A stretch of DNA of 64,000 nucleotides from Malus domestica (lineage: Eukaryota > Streptophyta > Magnoliopsida > Rosales > Rosaceae). The notes below the pieces were generated by a model. That model was given only the letters and a program-made list of their open reading frames with translations, was not told the DNA's origin and made no database searches. Location of the stretch: positions 35,146,001 through 35,210,000 of the forward strand of contig NC_091667.1 in NCBI RefSeq assembly GCF_042453785.1. The letters are read 5' to 3'. How positions within the stretch are numbered: the stretch's first letter is position 1; the number at the start of each line of letters is the position of its first letter. The position numbers were made by a program, and so were the translations under genes. Shown piece by piece: positions 36,401-46,844 of this stretch.

Positions 36401-38233
36401 TCTCCAAGATCCATCTTCCCTTCAGCAAGTAGAAAACCTTCAGGTATCAACTGTGAATAATGATAAGATAGGGAAAACAAATGCAGCTTCAAATTGCTTA
36501 TATATAAATACTTCTCATTAACCCGAAATAGGTTTTATGAATAGGCTTCTCAATTACGATCTACGAATGCCCAAATTACCTGTTGAATGCATTAACTGCC
36601 CTTCTATTTTTGACTTTTCTTCTCCTCCTCTCAGAAAAAGGAGAATGACATTAAACGAATTGGATTGCACATTGGAGATCTGGAAAAGCGATTGGTTGAG
36701 CTTAATGAGAACAAGGAAATTCTTGAGCTAGAAATAGCTCATTTGCAAGGTTATATTTCTCTGGCTGCACATAAATACATCAAAACCCTGTTTATCTTAG
36801 AATGTTCGTTGCTCACCTAATACATTTATGAAACGTCAAATTATCTCTCCCTCAAAGAGTGTTTCACTTGTTTAGCTCTCTTAAAAAACTTCACATGCTA
36901 TGTACAATGTATGTAATTGGAAAAATGCTATTTATGTTCATGTGCAGCTTGTTATCAACTGAGCAGTTCAGATTACTCATCAAAGAAAGAAGAGCTGAGA
37001 AACCACATAGAGAGAATGAGCCACACGGCAGCTTCTACTGTCTCCACCCTTTCAAGAGTTCCACTCCAAGGGCCAGACAACGATTTCATGGGAGGCATGA
37101 TCGGTTTAGTTGCTCTGCTGGGCAGAGTTCGGAACTTTAAGCTCAGCAGGTTCGCTACCCCCTTTTTAAAATTTCGTTTTCCCTTTCTTCAAGTTAGGTC
37201 GTCTGCTTTGATGTTTATATATTTATATATATTTGTATGCAGGATATTATCTGAGTACTTGGGTGAAGATCAGATGCTCGCTGTTGTCTGTAAATCATTC
37301 ACAGCTGCTTGTGCTCTCGAGAAGTATCACCGCAGTGGGGAAGTTGATTCTAGGCATGCTCTTTATGCAGAAGCTGCTAAACTTGAGAGATCCATAGATA
37401 GCCGGTTTCTTGTTATATGCCTCGAAGATCTACGGTAACACATAAACCTTCCTAAGTACTTTTACTTGTGTGTAATATATCAATCCATGTTGATTACTTC
37501 TAGAGAAAATAACTCTGGAATATGCTTTTATTGCACAAGCAAATAGAAACATGAAAATTGAAATTTCTATGTTGCAGGCCTTACACAGGTGACTTTGATG
37601 GTACTGACCCTCAAAGGAAGCTGTTCTTGCCAGATCCTGTACTGCCAAGTGGAGATACCCCGTCTGGTTTCTTGGGGTATGCAGTTAATCTGGTTGACCT
37701 AGATGACGAGCATTTACACACCGTGACAACTGAAGGCCATAATCTGCGGCAGACATTGTTTTATTCTCTTTTCGGCGAGCTCCATGTCTACAGAACTAGG
37801 AAACAAATGTTCAATGCTCGTGCTTGTATCAAACAAGCTGCTGTATCTTTGGATGGCGGGATTTTAAAACAAACCGGGATGGTTTCTCTTGGATACGGGT
37901 ATCTCTCTCTACACCTGATAATGTGTATGTTCATGTTAAACTCATTGCTTTGCGAACAAGTCTAACGATTACACAATTTGGCCTTTTTGTTGTTTGTCCT
38001 TCAGGAATCCAAAAATCTGTTTCCCGATTTTGGTGAATGTCGCGGAAGTCCTGGAGGAAATTGCAGTAAACGAGGAAGCAAAGAGTGAGGTCGTTGCTGC
38101 CATGGAGGAAATTGCCAAGGACCGCGAGAAAGTGTTGACGAAGCTCAGAAAGAAATTGAAGAAGCAACAGAAGCTGATAACAAAGACCGGGGAGGAGTTT
38201 CAAAAGAAAATGAGTGCGGTAGACTACAGTTGA
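21285..38233 (+). CDS. GMI1: GMI1: SMC-hinge GHKL ATPase (SMCHD1/MORC-like)
   Basis: GMI1 is a nuclear SMC-like protein used in somatic homologous recombination after DNA damage. I rebuilt 32 exons with GT-AG introns and unbroken frame, ~1,366 aa: 21285-21617, 21777-21812, 21956-22042, 22135-22190, 22512-22595, 23017-23089, 23282-23337, 23445-23550, 23676-23744, 24011-24094, 24244-24303, 24804-24936, 25059-25174, 25298-25426, 25995-26085, 26201-26235, 33464-33539, 33633-33815, 34032-34190, 34428-34449, 34558-34672, 34800-34916, 35007-35321, 35433-35573, 35726-35875, 36110-36223, 36342-36443, 36635-36749, 36948-37149, 37243-37434, 37578-37898, 38005-38233. The Bergerat ATPase fold shows ADLIDNS (149-155), DTGPG (183-187) and GMFGYGG (227-233). 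Coiled coil is at ~1015-1080, the SMC hinge at ~1092-1265 ([14 protein letters not shown]), and a Lys/Glu coiled coil ends the protein. The start is uncertain: an in-frame ATG at 21270 exists, and a 5'UTR intron ending at 21279 is possible. Intron 16 (7.2 kb) holds a retroelement. DMS3 follows 0.8 kb downstream. Confidence 0.88.
26257..26888 (-). pseudogene. LINE copy A, 3' end only
   Basis: The minus strand encodes the C-terminal part of a LINE reverse transcriptase ([20 protein letters not shown], then [20 protein letters not shown]), with a frame break in between, and a TTG-repeat tail on the minus strand. It diverges from copy B near 26865, where unrelated sequence begins. Confidence 0.8.
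28265..30110 (+). repeat. ~914-bp direct duplication inside the retroelement
   Basis: The phrase gcaatcatgctgggggt at 28307 and 29221 marks the two units. Each carries two copies of a ~215-bp sub-unit (ggttgggcatgtttgctagt ... ggtactgttcctttacc). Between and after are repeated 'gcctcttcgatttctgagat' words. Short ORFs in this stretch are shadows. Confidence 0.8.
30406..31080 (+). CDS. Retroelement-encoded coiled-coil protein (gag-like, unassigned)
   Basis: An open frame of 224 aa starts [17 protein letters not shown] central segment is predicted coiled coil by its heptads ([20 protein letters not shown], then [11 protein letters not shown]). The C-terminal third is Pro/Ser-rich with two imperfect copies of EAPND(Q/P)P. 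There is no zinc knuckle, protease or polymerase motif. I associate this protein with multicopy Rosaceae retroelements, not with a host gene; this is from memory. No break is visible, so it could be translated if the element were transcribed, but it lies in a host intron, same strand as GMI1. Confidence 0.6.
   Translation: MSGPSDRRFDLNLVEEAAPPSPDNIWRPSFVSPTGPLTVGDSVMKNDMTAAVVARNLLTPKDNRLLSKRSDELAVKDSLALSVQCAGSVSNMAQRLFARTRQVESLAAEVMSLKQEIRGLKHENKQLHRLAHDYATNMKRKLDQMKETDGQVLLDHQRFVGLFQRHLLPSSSGAVPRNEAPNDQPLMPPPSRVLSSTEAPNDPPPVPSLSGALPTAETSPKQPL
31335..33164 (-). pseudogene. LINE copy B: 5'-truncated reverse transcriptase
   Basis: A minus-strand frame (ATG at 33077, open upstream to 33164) covers a non-LTR reverse transcriptase: finger/palm motifs include [50 protein letters not shown] and the catalytic FADD ([11 protein letters not shown]). 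A C-terminal region shared with copy A follows. The endonuclease domain and ORF1 are absent, so it is 5'-truncated though the remaining frame is unbroken (578 aa from the ATG). It reads antisense to GMI1. Its 3' end lacks the caa-type tail and joins the retroelement at a cact(a/g)agtggg word. Confidence 0.85.
33165..33323 (+). repeat. 159-bp inverted copy of LINE A segment 26404-26562
   Basis: The reverse complement of 33165-33323 equals 26404-26562 at every position I compared, including bases where LINE B differs. It abuts the right target duplication. The join to LINE B falls in the shared word cctcgga. Confidence 0.85.
33381..33424. repeat. (TA)n microsatellite in GMI1 intron 16
   Basis: About 22 TA dinucleotides just before the acceptor of exon 17 (33463). 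Confidence 0.9.
35393..35945 (+). repeat. Tandem duplication containing GMI1 exons 24 and 25
   Basis: 35393-35660 and 35690-35945 are near-copies offset by ~293 bp, covering the acceptor region (tttgtgaatttgtttacaag), exon, donor (gtaatag) and following intron (tatctcagcatgaa). Exons 24 and 25 encode DES(D/N)[16 protein letters not shown]. Confidence 0.85.
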
Positions 38234-38787
38234 TATATATATATGGCCGGATCCGTAGCACTTTTTTTTACAACTTTTGACACACATTTTGTGGGGCTTA
38301 CATTGTAATGTATATCAACGATCTTAGCTGTTTATCTTTTAGAATATTATTCATGAATCATCCTTGCAAAAAATTAAACAAATATAAAACCACGAGGACA
38401 TTCATTTGTAATGAAGAAAATAAACGAATATAGCTTTACAAAGAAAACCTAAACCCTTAATTGAACGATCATATTATATCAGATTGGGTAATTTTCAGTA
38501 GACATGATATTTGAAAAAAAAAACCTAAAAGATTAATTGCTCAGATGCTTGAAATACATCACGAAGTGTGCCCACAAAAAACATATGTAAAAAATTGTGT
38601 AAAAAAAATGGTACCGTGAATCCACTCCTATATATATATCCCATAAATTAGTTCCACAAAAAATTCGATTTGCATATGAAAATATTTTATAATCTTAGTA
38701 AAAATAAACTGAAGAGTAAAGACAAATAAAAAATTAAAAGAGATCCACTTTACTCGTAAGTGATGAAGTTACGGCCCTTGGATCATA

Positions 38788-38857
38788 TGGGCCCAACTAT
38801 CCCCATGGATCATATTTGATCCAACGGTCCTCATTTCCGCTCGGAGAATAAGGCCCA
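38788..38857. promoter_or_regulatory. Site II-type TGGGCC elements upstream of DMS3
   Basis: tgggccc at 38788-38794 and ggccca near 38852-38857, 150-220 bp before the DMS3 start. Site II motifs are bound by TCP factors in growing tissue; binding here is inference. A GA tract (38934-38958) lies in the likely leader. Confidence 0.4.
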
Positions 38858-39008
38858 ACGTTTTAGCTCAGAAAACCACAGGGAGGTCAATGAAATTTGA
38901 GGTTCTCAACAACCACAAGAACAGTTGCAGTTGGAGAGAGAGAGAGAGAGAGAGAGAGTGACTCAGTGAGAGAGAGCCACCGGCGAGAGCACTGAGTCAA
39001 CTCGGAAG

Positions 39009-42000
39009 ATGTTCCACCCCAGCAACCAGGTGAGCCCCCCTTCTCAAATTTTCACTCACTGCCCTCTGTTTGGCAGCCGAGAAAATGCAAGAAAATAACT
39101 GGGTACCCATCTTAGGTTGTAAAGTTTCAAAATTTTCTCTTCTTTTCTCCTCTCTTGATAGCTAGTCAAACGCCCAGCATAGAATTAGCTGTGGTAAGTC
39201 AAATGCATGTCGTTTTTCTCTTCGCCATTGATTTTTCCCGCTTCGAATGCCAAAAATTTAAACCTCAGTTGTGTGCTCAATGCAATTCTTTGGTTCTTAA
39301 GATCTTTTTGGTAACTGGGTTTAGTTAATTCTCTCAATTTTTAAACTTTCCGTTGCTGTAAGTTTCCACGAGGAAAAAGAAAGCATGGAAAATCAGCATG
39401 CATCTTTGCATTTTCGTCCTTGGCAGTTTTCTGGGGAAAGTGGTGCTTGTAATTGCTTGAATTAAGTTTTAGAATTGACCCTTTAGAGGCGATTGCGATT
39501 TGTAGTCCGAAACTTCGGTCTTGGATTGTGTAATTCTTTTCCGGTGTCGAGGCATTAGTGTTCTAGAACAAATTTCTGGTTGATTTAGTTTTCGTTGTAG
39601 ATACTGCCGTTAATTTAAGAAACTGTGGCACAGAAATGTGTATGTGCCTGCTGCTGTGGCGAGTCGATATTGTTTACACGCTTTTCTTGTTGGTAAAGAA
39701 ACATATTTAGCTTTAGAAAGCCATGTGCTTTTAGAAACTAATTTGTACTTCCATGAATTATTGGTGAGCGGAGATCACTTCTAAGTTGTGCTCATTATTT
39801 CGTGCCCAACGTCAAACTTATTGAACAGTTTGCATAGTCTGTGTACATGCATTTTGGTCCTTTTTGTAGTATTGATGCCATTTAATCATTCTTTTGCAGG
39901 TTCCAGATCAGCCCCAGCCATTGGCTGTTCAAGATCCTACAGCTATGATGCAAGTAGATAAACAAGAAACTAGTGTAGTTGTTCAGGAAGAGGTGAAAAA
40001 TGGAGGCTTCTCACAAGCAGAATCCATCATCTACTACACTAAGGTTGTACAAGAACCTATTTTTGAGAGCCTTTATATTTTGATTTACCGTGCATTTTGG
40101 TAATGTACAGTTGATATTTCACCATGCATTTCCATTTGAGGTAATTAATTCATCATAACAAAATTGTAGCATTTCAATCTTTTTGTTATTCATGATTATT
40201 GAAATTATTGTGGAGGATCCTATTTTGAGCCAGGACGGATCAAACTAACTGACTTTTCAAGGAACTAATCTATACAGAAACTTCAAGATGATTTACAAAT
40301 GATGGGAATGAAAATTAAACAGCATGAGGACAACATAAAACTGCTAAAGTCTCAGAAGCACAAACTAGATGACTCTATTCTCGATTTGCAAGGTATGATA
40401 TATTCTTCTTCTGCCTCCTCCACTATCTGCATTTCATTGGTGATGTCATAAATCTAGTTCAATCAAGTGAACTAAAAAGTTAATAAATATCTAAGCACAT
40501 GATTTGCAATATTTTTTTGGGCACTTTTTTCTTTGTTTCCATAATTTATCTACCGAATCATTTCCTTTCAGTTATTCTAGGCAAGTATCACTCCTCAAGC
40601 ACTCCTAAAATCGAAGATGATGACCATTCCCGCCGTAAAAGTGAGGAAGAAACCACTGAAAAGATTCTTCAGCATGAGAAGTCTGCCGCAGGCATTTTAT
40701 GGCAGTTGAAAACTCGTCATGGTACTCAGGTTGCCCTTTTTCCCCCGATCAAGGATGTCATGGGTATTGTTGGTTTGCTTGGCAAAGTAGAGGATGATAA
40801 TCTTAGCAGGTCAGAGTTCCATATTGTTTGTTGTTTACTTATTTCTCAAGTTGTGGAATTGAACTTTAGTCATATGACCACATAAGTGGTTGTATCTGTG
40901 ATTTTCTGTGCATTTTCCATTGGTTTTGGAAAGTGAAGGGTGAGTTTAGGCGACATTGTACTGCAATAGATATGTTGTTGTAGTTTGGAATGAGTACATT
41001 GGTAACACCTGGCCGTGAAAATATTTCTAATCAACCCCCTCTCCAGCTCTCCCTTTTGCCCCTATCTATCTAGGCCTATAACTATACTGGACCTAGTTTT
41101 CATTCAGCTTATTTGGAATGTGCAGGATTTTTTCAGAGTACTTAGGGATCGAGACTATGTTGGCAATTGTCTGTAAGACTTATGAGGGTGTTAAAGCTCT
41201 AGAAGTGTATGAGAATGAAGGCTGCATAAAGAAAACTGCTGGTCTCCATGGACTTGGCTCGTCTATTGGTAGGACATTGGAAGGCCGGTTTCAGGTCATC
41301 TGCCTTGAAAATCTAAGGTATGTATCCTATATGCTGTCATACCTTCAAGCAATATGAACAAGTATTGATTTGTAAACTTTACTATATCGACTATGCACTC
41401 AAAATCTGTTTTGTTCTTCTGCAGACCATATGTTGGTGCGTCTGTGCCTGATGACCCACAGATGAGGCTTGATCTTCTAAAACCTAGGTTAGCTAATGGG
41501 GAGTGTCCACCCGGCTTTCTTGGTTATGCTGTAAATATGATTAATGTGGATAGCGCAAACTTATATTGTCTCACAGCCAATGGGCACGGACTAAGAGCAA
41601 CTCTATTTTATAACCTCTTTGGTCGCTTGCAAGTATATAAAACAAGGGCAGATATGGTTCCTGCTCTTCCTTGTATAAGTGATGGAGCCATTTCATTAGA
41701 TGGCGGGATTATTAGGTCAACTGGTGTGTTTTCTCTTGGCAACTGGTAAGAAACTAAATGAAATTGGAAATTAAACTTTTGAACTGTCTTCGATGTTATC
41801 GTCATTTGTTAATACTAACAGGGATCTTCTTTGCTGCTAACATCTTAGTTTTTAAACCTCTGTGATGTTAGGGAAGATGTAGATGTGAGATTCCCTAAAG
41901 TATCAGCAACATCAGGCCTACCTGAAAACTATCTGGAGTCTGAAAGACAAATCAATGAGTTGAAGTGGAAAAAGGACAAAATGCAGGAAGATATGAAGAG

Positions 42001-42492
42001 AGAACAATCATTATTGGACAACGCAAAGTTCAATTTTGACAGAAAGAAGCAAGATTTCCTCCAGTTCCTGGCTGATAGCTCATCATATGTAACTCAGGTA
42101 ACACCCATCACATACCTTAACTAACAATAAATTGCAGTACAGTCGTAAAAGTAACCTGCAATGTGCCTTCAGTTTCCGGCAGCAACCCAATAAAAAGAAA
42201 TGATTAGACTAATGCTGGATCCTAGGACCCTTTTTCATTCAGTCCTTCGGCAGTGTTAAATACGTTTTTATTCCATTATTGTGGGAACATTAGGGAAAAT
42301 AGTTTCATAAATTGTGGATGCTGAAGTAAATCATTCAACCTGCTATTCCACTAGACAGGAGCTCATGTTGAGTAGTTCATCGTCTCTTTAATTTTGTTTT
42401 ATTTTCCTTCCTTTGTAAATGAGCTTTGATTGCGGCCTTTATCATTGCAGCATCAAATTTACGCGTCGCAAAGCAGAATGACCCCGAGGTGA
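39009..42492 (+). CDS. DMS3: DMS3: hinge-domain protein of RNA-directed DNA methylation
   Basis: DMS3 joins DRD1 and RDM1 in the DDR complex that helps Pol V transcribe silencing targets. Eight exons with GT-AG introns: 39009-39029, 39900-40043, 40278-40392, 40572-40809, 41126-41317, 41425-41745, 41872-42097, 42451-42492; frame is continuous, 432 aa (Arabidopsis DMS3 is about 420). A coiled coil ([20 protein letters not shown]) precedes the SMC hinge (~130-315), whose core reads [20 protein letters not shown], then [12 protein letters not shown], then [22 protein letters not shown]-terminal coiled coil ([19 protein letters not shown]) ends in QSRMTPR. There is no ATPase domain, as in all DMS3. 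Exons 3, 5 and 6 match GMI1 exons 28, 30 and 31 in length and phase. The gene lies head-to-tail after GMI1 (775-bp gap). Confidence 0.93.
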
Positions 42493-42795
42493 CAACTGAA
42501 GAGTACATCGAAGGAGCGAGAAACCATCCAACCGAACAGAAGGGAGAGCCTTCTGACCTTTGTCCAGTTGAGCGTCCGGCGGAGGATCAATTTTTCATCT
42601 CTGCTCTAGAAAGCCAGAGAAATTGTAGTGAGAAAACGCATATTCATTGAGTCTAGTGAGGGGGCTCGCTTGTTGAAGTTTAGGGCTTCGTAGAAGCAGA
42701 ATTAGATTGAGGATTTTTTTTATTTGTTTGTCCTCTGCTCAAATGCTTGTGACTTTGTGATAGAAGTGTATGCATCATTTTTCCATACAAACACA

Positions 42796-42798
<3 letters not shown>

Positions 42799-42853
<55 letters not shown>
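42799..42853. repeat. (CT)n microsatellite downstream of DMS3
   Basis: About 27 CT dinucleotides in the likely 3' UTR or just beyond. Confidence 0.9.
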
Positions 42854-42855
<2 letters not shown>

Positions 42856-43023
42856 CGGTATCTCAAGCCAGTCACACACTCACCGGTTATAATATTTTAT
42901 CTTCGGTCAAGCGTTGTTTCAAGTTAATCACGCACTGTTATTGTAAAGTTATGCGTTATTCTATCAGCCACTTACAAACGGGCTTATGACAGAAAATAGA
43001 AATCGGGTTTTGACTTGACCCTA

Positions 43024-43110
43024 TGGCCCAACCGGATTCCTGTACTCCTTAGCCCATTAACTTTCCCAGCCCACCACTATAAACCTTGAGGCCCATAAGA
43101 AAAAAGCCCA
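43024..43110. promoter_or_regulatory. Cluster of site II (TGGGCY) elements before the mS34-like gene
   Basis: Five copies on the minus strand: ggccca 43025, gccca 43052, gccca 43069, gccca 43091 and gccca 43106. Such clusters are typical of plant genes for ribosomal and mitochondrial proteins, which fits the downstream product. A leader intron probably follows, with donor after cccagatcag (43259) and acceptor tttgacag (44091). Confidence 0.5.
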
Positions 43111-44113
43111 TTACCTTTTCGTGCTGCTGCGACTTGAAGGAACAGGCAAAAGCAAAATCCACTTCTCTCGTCTTCTTCGCTCCTCACTCTTCGTTTCCAA
43201 CTTCAATCCCCCGCCACCGTCCCACTTTCTCTCTCTAAATCCGCCGGCGCCCAGATCAGGTATTTACTCTCTCTCTCTCTCTAGAAATTTCTCTCGGTTT
43301 TGATTTGTAATTTGATTCGCGATCGAAGATGTGGGTACCTTTGATTTGATTTAGGGTTTTAACATACGGAAACAATCACCATTACCTTTGATTTAATTTA
43401 TTTCTGCTGTCAAATTTCAAGCTTGCAGAAAAACCCTAACTGCCATTGTGGATATTGTTGTTAATTAAATTAAATTGGATTTTCAAAGATGATGAAAGGG
43501 AAGATTTGGATTAATGTTGCAGCTGCAGGTTCCCTTGCGTTTTACAAATGTAAAAAGCAGTTAACTTTACTGTAAATTACTGAGTTGGTTGTTTTGTATA
43601 GTTTCTTTCTGGGATTGTATACAAAAGGTAGAGGAAGGCGAAGAAAATGGTTGTTTTTAGGGTTTAGGAAGAAAGAATATGTCTGTTGTTTGGGTTTTGT
43701 TGAGGCTCTTTCGTTTCTCCTGTTTTCGGTGATTTTGGATTTACAGTATAGACTGCGGCTTCAACATCGTTGTTAAGGAATTTCGGTTCTGAGTGCTTGT
43801 TCATTTTCACCTAGAAAATATGGGTTTCGAATGTTTCGTAGTTTCTGATACATTTCATGTTTTGCAACTCTTGAATATCCTAAACCTAGCGCCGTCACTG
43901 TATTAGGTAATCTGTCCAACGAAGGCTTAGCGGGTTTAGGTGTACGGTCACTCTATTAGGACACATTGCATCTTTAGGATGTACATGATTCATTATAATA
44001 TGGAGAAATTTAGTGGCGTCATCGATTATCATTCTGTCGGTATTTAGGATTTGAGTCATTAATTTCCTTTACTTCTTCTGTGGTTTGACAGAGAACCTCA
44101 AAGAGTATAAAAA

Positions 44114-44500
44114 ATGGCTGGCCAAGCTGCAAAATCTGTGGCAAAGACAATTGCAGAGTACCAGTACCCGTGGCGTGAGAAGTTGACTAAATACAGAACC
44201 GAGCTATCCAAGGGCGTGTGGGGCTACTGGCATCTAGGGGCATGGAAGCCGCTTGGAATCAGTGCTCGTCATCGAGCTAAAATTCGAAGGGAAGTCCTCC
44301 TTGCGGGAGAGGACTGGCCATATGACCCGGCGAGAAAAGAAATGAAAACCAAGAGGAAAGGGCACAAGGTTGACAGGATAGCTAAGGAGAAGCGGGAGAA
44401 CACTGAGAGGCTGATGGCGAAGATGCCGCAAATGCTGGCCGATTTCAAGAAGCGTAAGTGGGAGAAGAAGATGAAGGAAGAAGAGAAAGCCAAGGACTGA
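44114..44500 (+). CDS. Small basic protein, probable mitoribosomal subunit mS34
   Basis: A 128-aa single coding exon after a likely 5'UTR intron. It is strongly basic (many Lys/Arg), begins MAGQAAKSVAKTIAEYQYPW and contains GVWGYWHLGAWKPLG, ISARHRAKIRREVLLAGEDW and a Lys/Glu-rich tail. I recognise this as the plant protein annotated as 28S ribosomal S34 (mS34), part of the small subunit of the mitochondrial ribosome; the recognition is from memory, with no catalytic motif to check. Site II promoter elements support a mitochondrial translation role. No canonical cleavable presequence is obvious, but many mitoribosomal proteins lack one. Confidence 0.65.
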   Translation: MAGQAAKSVAKTIAEYQYPWREKLTKYRTELSKGVWGYWHLGAWKPLGISARHRAKIRREVLLAGEDWPYDPARKEMKTKRKGHKVDRIAKEKRENTERLMAKMPQMLADFKKRKWEKKMKEEEKAKD

Positions 44501-45099
44501 TCGTGTCTGTGACAACGATGGTGGTGTAGTTTTTGCCTGCGTGTTGAATGTTTGCTAGAGCTACTAGAAGATAGATGTGTCCGAATCATCGGTGTATGAA
44601 TGCCGGCTTTTTGTTCTGTTGGCTTTTGTTTTACTTTTAAAACCTCATTGATCACAAGGTGTAACATCTTTTCCTGCAACTTTTTCCCGTTTAAGTTCAT
44701 AAATCACCAGTTGGATCAAGCCGGTGTTGGAACTGAGGTATATATTTTGAGAATTGCAATTCCAATAGCTGACCAAATAAAAGAATCGGTTTTCTTTGGT
44801 TGTTGCAATGGGTTGTGTTTGGATTTATCTTTCTATATGTCTCGTGTTCGTGTCAATTCACGAGCTGATGGACAAGAGATTTTTCAATGTGATGTGTATT
44901 AAAAAGTTAATAATTTAAAAAATAAAATTTTCTATCATTTATATAAAAACATGTGGTGTACCATTTATATTTTTTCGTCACAATAAAAAATTTCTCCGAC
45001 ATCCGAAAAAGTGAAACAGTGGTAATTGTGTACAGTACACACATGGTGGCCAAATCTAAAAATTAAAAAAAAAACAAAAAACAAAAAAGATTGTTTGAA

Positions 45100-45171
45100 A
45101 GGTTCTACCGAGATTTGAACTCGGGTTACTGGATTCAGAGTCCAATGTCCTGACCACTAGACCATAGAACC
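45100..45171 (-). tRNA. tRNA-Gln (anticodon CUG)
   Basis: The reverse complement folds as a 72-nt tRNA. The acceptor stem is ggttcta/tagaacc, A box tggtctagtgg, anticodon loop ctctgaa (CTG anticodon) in stem tgga/tcca, B box gagttcaaatc, and discriminator T. No intron; no encoded CCA. A T-tract (45061-45090 as A on plus) lies downstream as the Pol III terminator. Confidence 0.95.
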
Positions 45172-45335
45172 TTGTTGTCAATAACGCCTACTATTTTATT
45201 ACTTAGCTGTTTTCTAAGTGACAAAGGACAGCAGCATGACGTCAAAGATTCCAGTCCGACGAATCACAACGAATAAACATCTGACTTGTCAGAACAAAAA
45301 AATAAACAAATGAAAAATGAAATGTTTTGAGCTGA

Positions 45336-45623
45336 TCAGATGTGGCCGTATAAGTACACGAGCTCCACATAGATTTGATCTTTATTAGACAATAAATAAA
45401 CATAAATGAACTTAGAATAATCATCTATAAATGTGATAAAATATCTTTTTACTTCTCTTGTTAAAACACCATTAAATTCACATATGTCAGAATGTATTAA
45501 GTCTAATAAATTTTTATTTCTTTCGGCAGTTGGAAAATGTTTCTTAGTCATTTTTGCTTGAATACATGTTTCACATTTATCATTGTAATCATCATTGCAA
45601 GCAATTAAACCAAGTGTGCACAT
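45336..45623 (-). pseudogene. Ty1/copia pol fragment (GAG-pre-integrase to integrase)
   Basis: A 95-aa minus-strand frame holds a zinc-finger half (CETCIQAKMTKKHFP) followed by the integrase core start (LLDLIHSDICEFNGV and RYFITFIDDYSKFIYVYLL), which includes the first catalytic Asp of DDE. It is truncated on both sides with no LTR in reach. The Pack-MULE inserted just upstream of this relic. Confidence 0.85.
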
Positions 45624-46134
45624 GTATTTTAAAGATGGGCAAAAGATTGTTTACTACCCTCAAGTTTCGTGGTTTTCAACATTTAGTACATCAAATTTTT
45701 TTCATCCCAGAATCATACCTAAAGTGTTAATTTTGGAACAATCTCATACATATGTTAGTCAAACTGTTAAGTCTGTCGTTAACAGATGATGTGGCGCCCA
45801 TGTGGGCAATGACTGGGCACCATGTGTCATCCACGTGGAAATTAAAAATAAATTATTTATAAAATAAAATTAATTAATTTAAATAATTAAAAAAAAAAAA
45901 AAAAACCCCTTCTTCCCCAAATCTAACCCGTGCCCAGCCTCCCATCACCCACCCCTTTGTCTTCCCCAAATCCCACCCGTGCCCAGCCTCCCACCCTCCT
46001 ATCACCCACCCATTCTCCCACCCCCCAACACTCTTTCTCTCGCACCTCTCATACCTCAACCCCCGATGGTGTTTTTCACGCCGAGTTGACAGGACTAGTA
46101 GTGTGAAAAGGAGAGAGCTTTTACGGCATTGCTA

Positions 46135-46347
46135 GCGGGCTTGACGACCTGCAGAGCTATTCGAGAGAACAATCCGAGAGTTTCGCCGTGGAGGCTTACT
46201 GATAAGCTTCAGTTGGTGATCCCCTTGAGATGTGCTTGTCCTTCATCATCTAACCTTGTGAAACAATCAAGACTCTTGATTTCATATCCTATGAGTGAAG
46301 GCGAAACAATTTTTTATTTGGCTGTTAAGTTCAAAACAACACAATAA
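46135..46347 (+). pseudogene. Captured fragment of a LysM receptor-like kinase (LYK4/5 type)
   Basis: The frame reads LTTCRAIRENNPRVSPW, then DKLQLVIPLRCACPSSSN, then SRLLISYPMSEGETIFYLAV. The CxC motif between LysM modules and the 'NP-VSPW-L... IPLRCACP' order are typical of the ectodomain of LYK4/LYK5-like chitin co-receptors. Only part of the ectodomain is present; there is no kinase domain, signal peptide or clear start codon. It lies in sense orientation between the MULE terminal repeats. Confidence 0.7.
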
Positions 46348-46844
46348 GCTACCGTATATGCAAATAACAGATCATTCGAAAGCTTTAGACCCGAAAGTTC
46401 CCTCCCTTTCTCTCCTCTGCACACCCACTCCGCACACCCACCTTCAATTCCCTCTCTCTGTACATTCCACCAAAACCTTCAACGTCTCCAGCCTGTGATG
46501 CTTCACACACAAGTCCAACCCGGATTCAAAAATCAACAAAATGGTAAAAACCAAGATCGTAAATCGACGAGAAACGTCCATGCTTCAATGTTTGAGTCAG
46601 ATCTGGAAGAACCCAGAAGATAAAATACGCAACAAAAACAAAAAATCAGCACATTTTCCATATAGGTTTTCGAATTCAACCAAAATTCAATCACAAAAGC
46701 TAATCAAAACTATTACTTTCACAGCACTAAAGATCTATAAAAGCTAATCAAAACTATAACTTTCGCCGCCGTCAATGAGGCTCAGTCCGCGGATCTGGGG
46801 GTGGCGATGGCGGAGAAGGCTACAGCCGTGAAGGCACCGTTGAT

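Noticed and set aside
45242-45424. 60-aa minus ORF next to the tRNA
   Set aside because: Low-complexity continuation out of frame from the copia relic; no family recognised.
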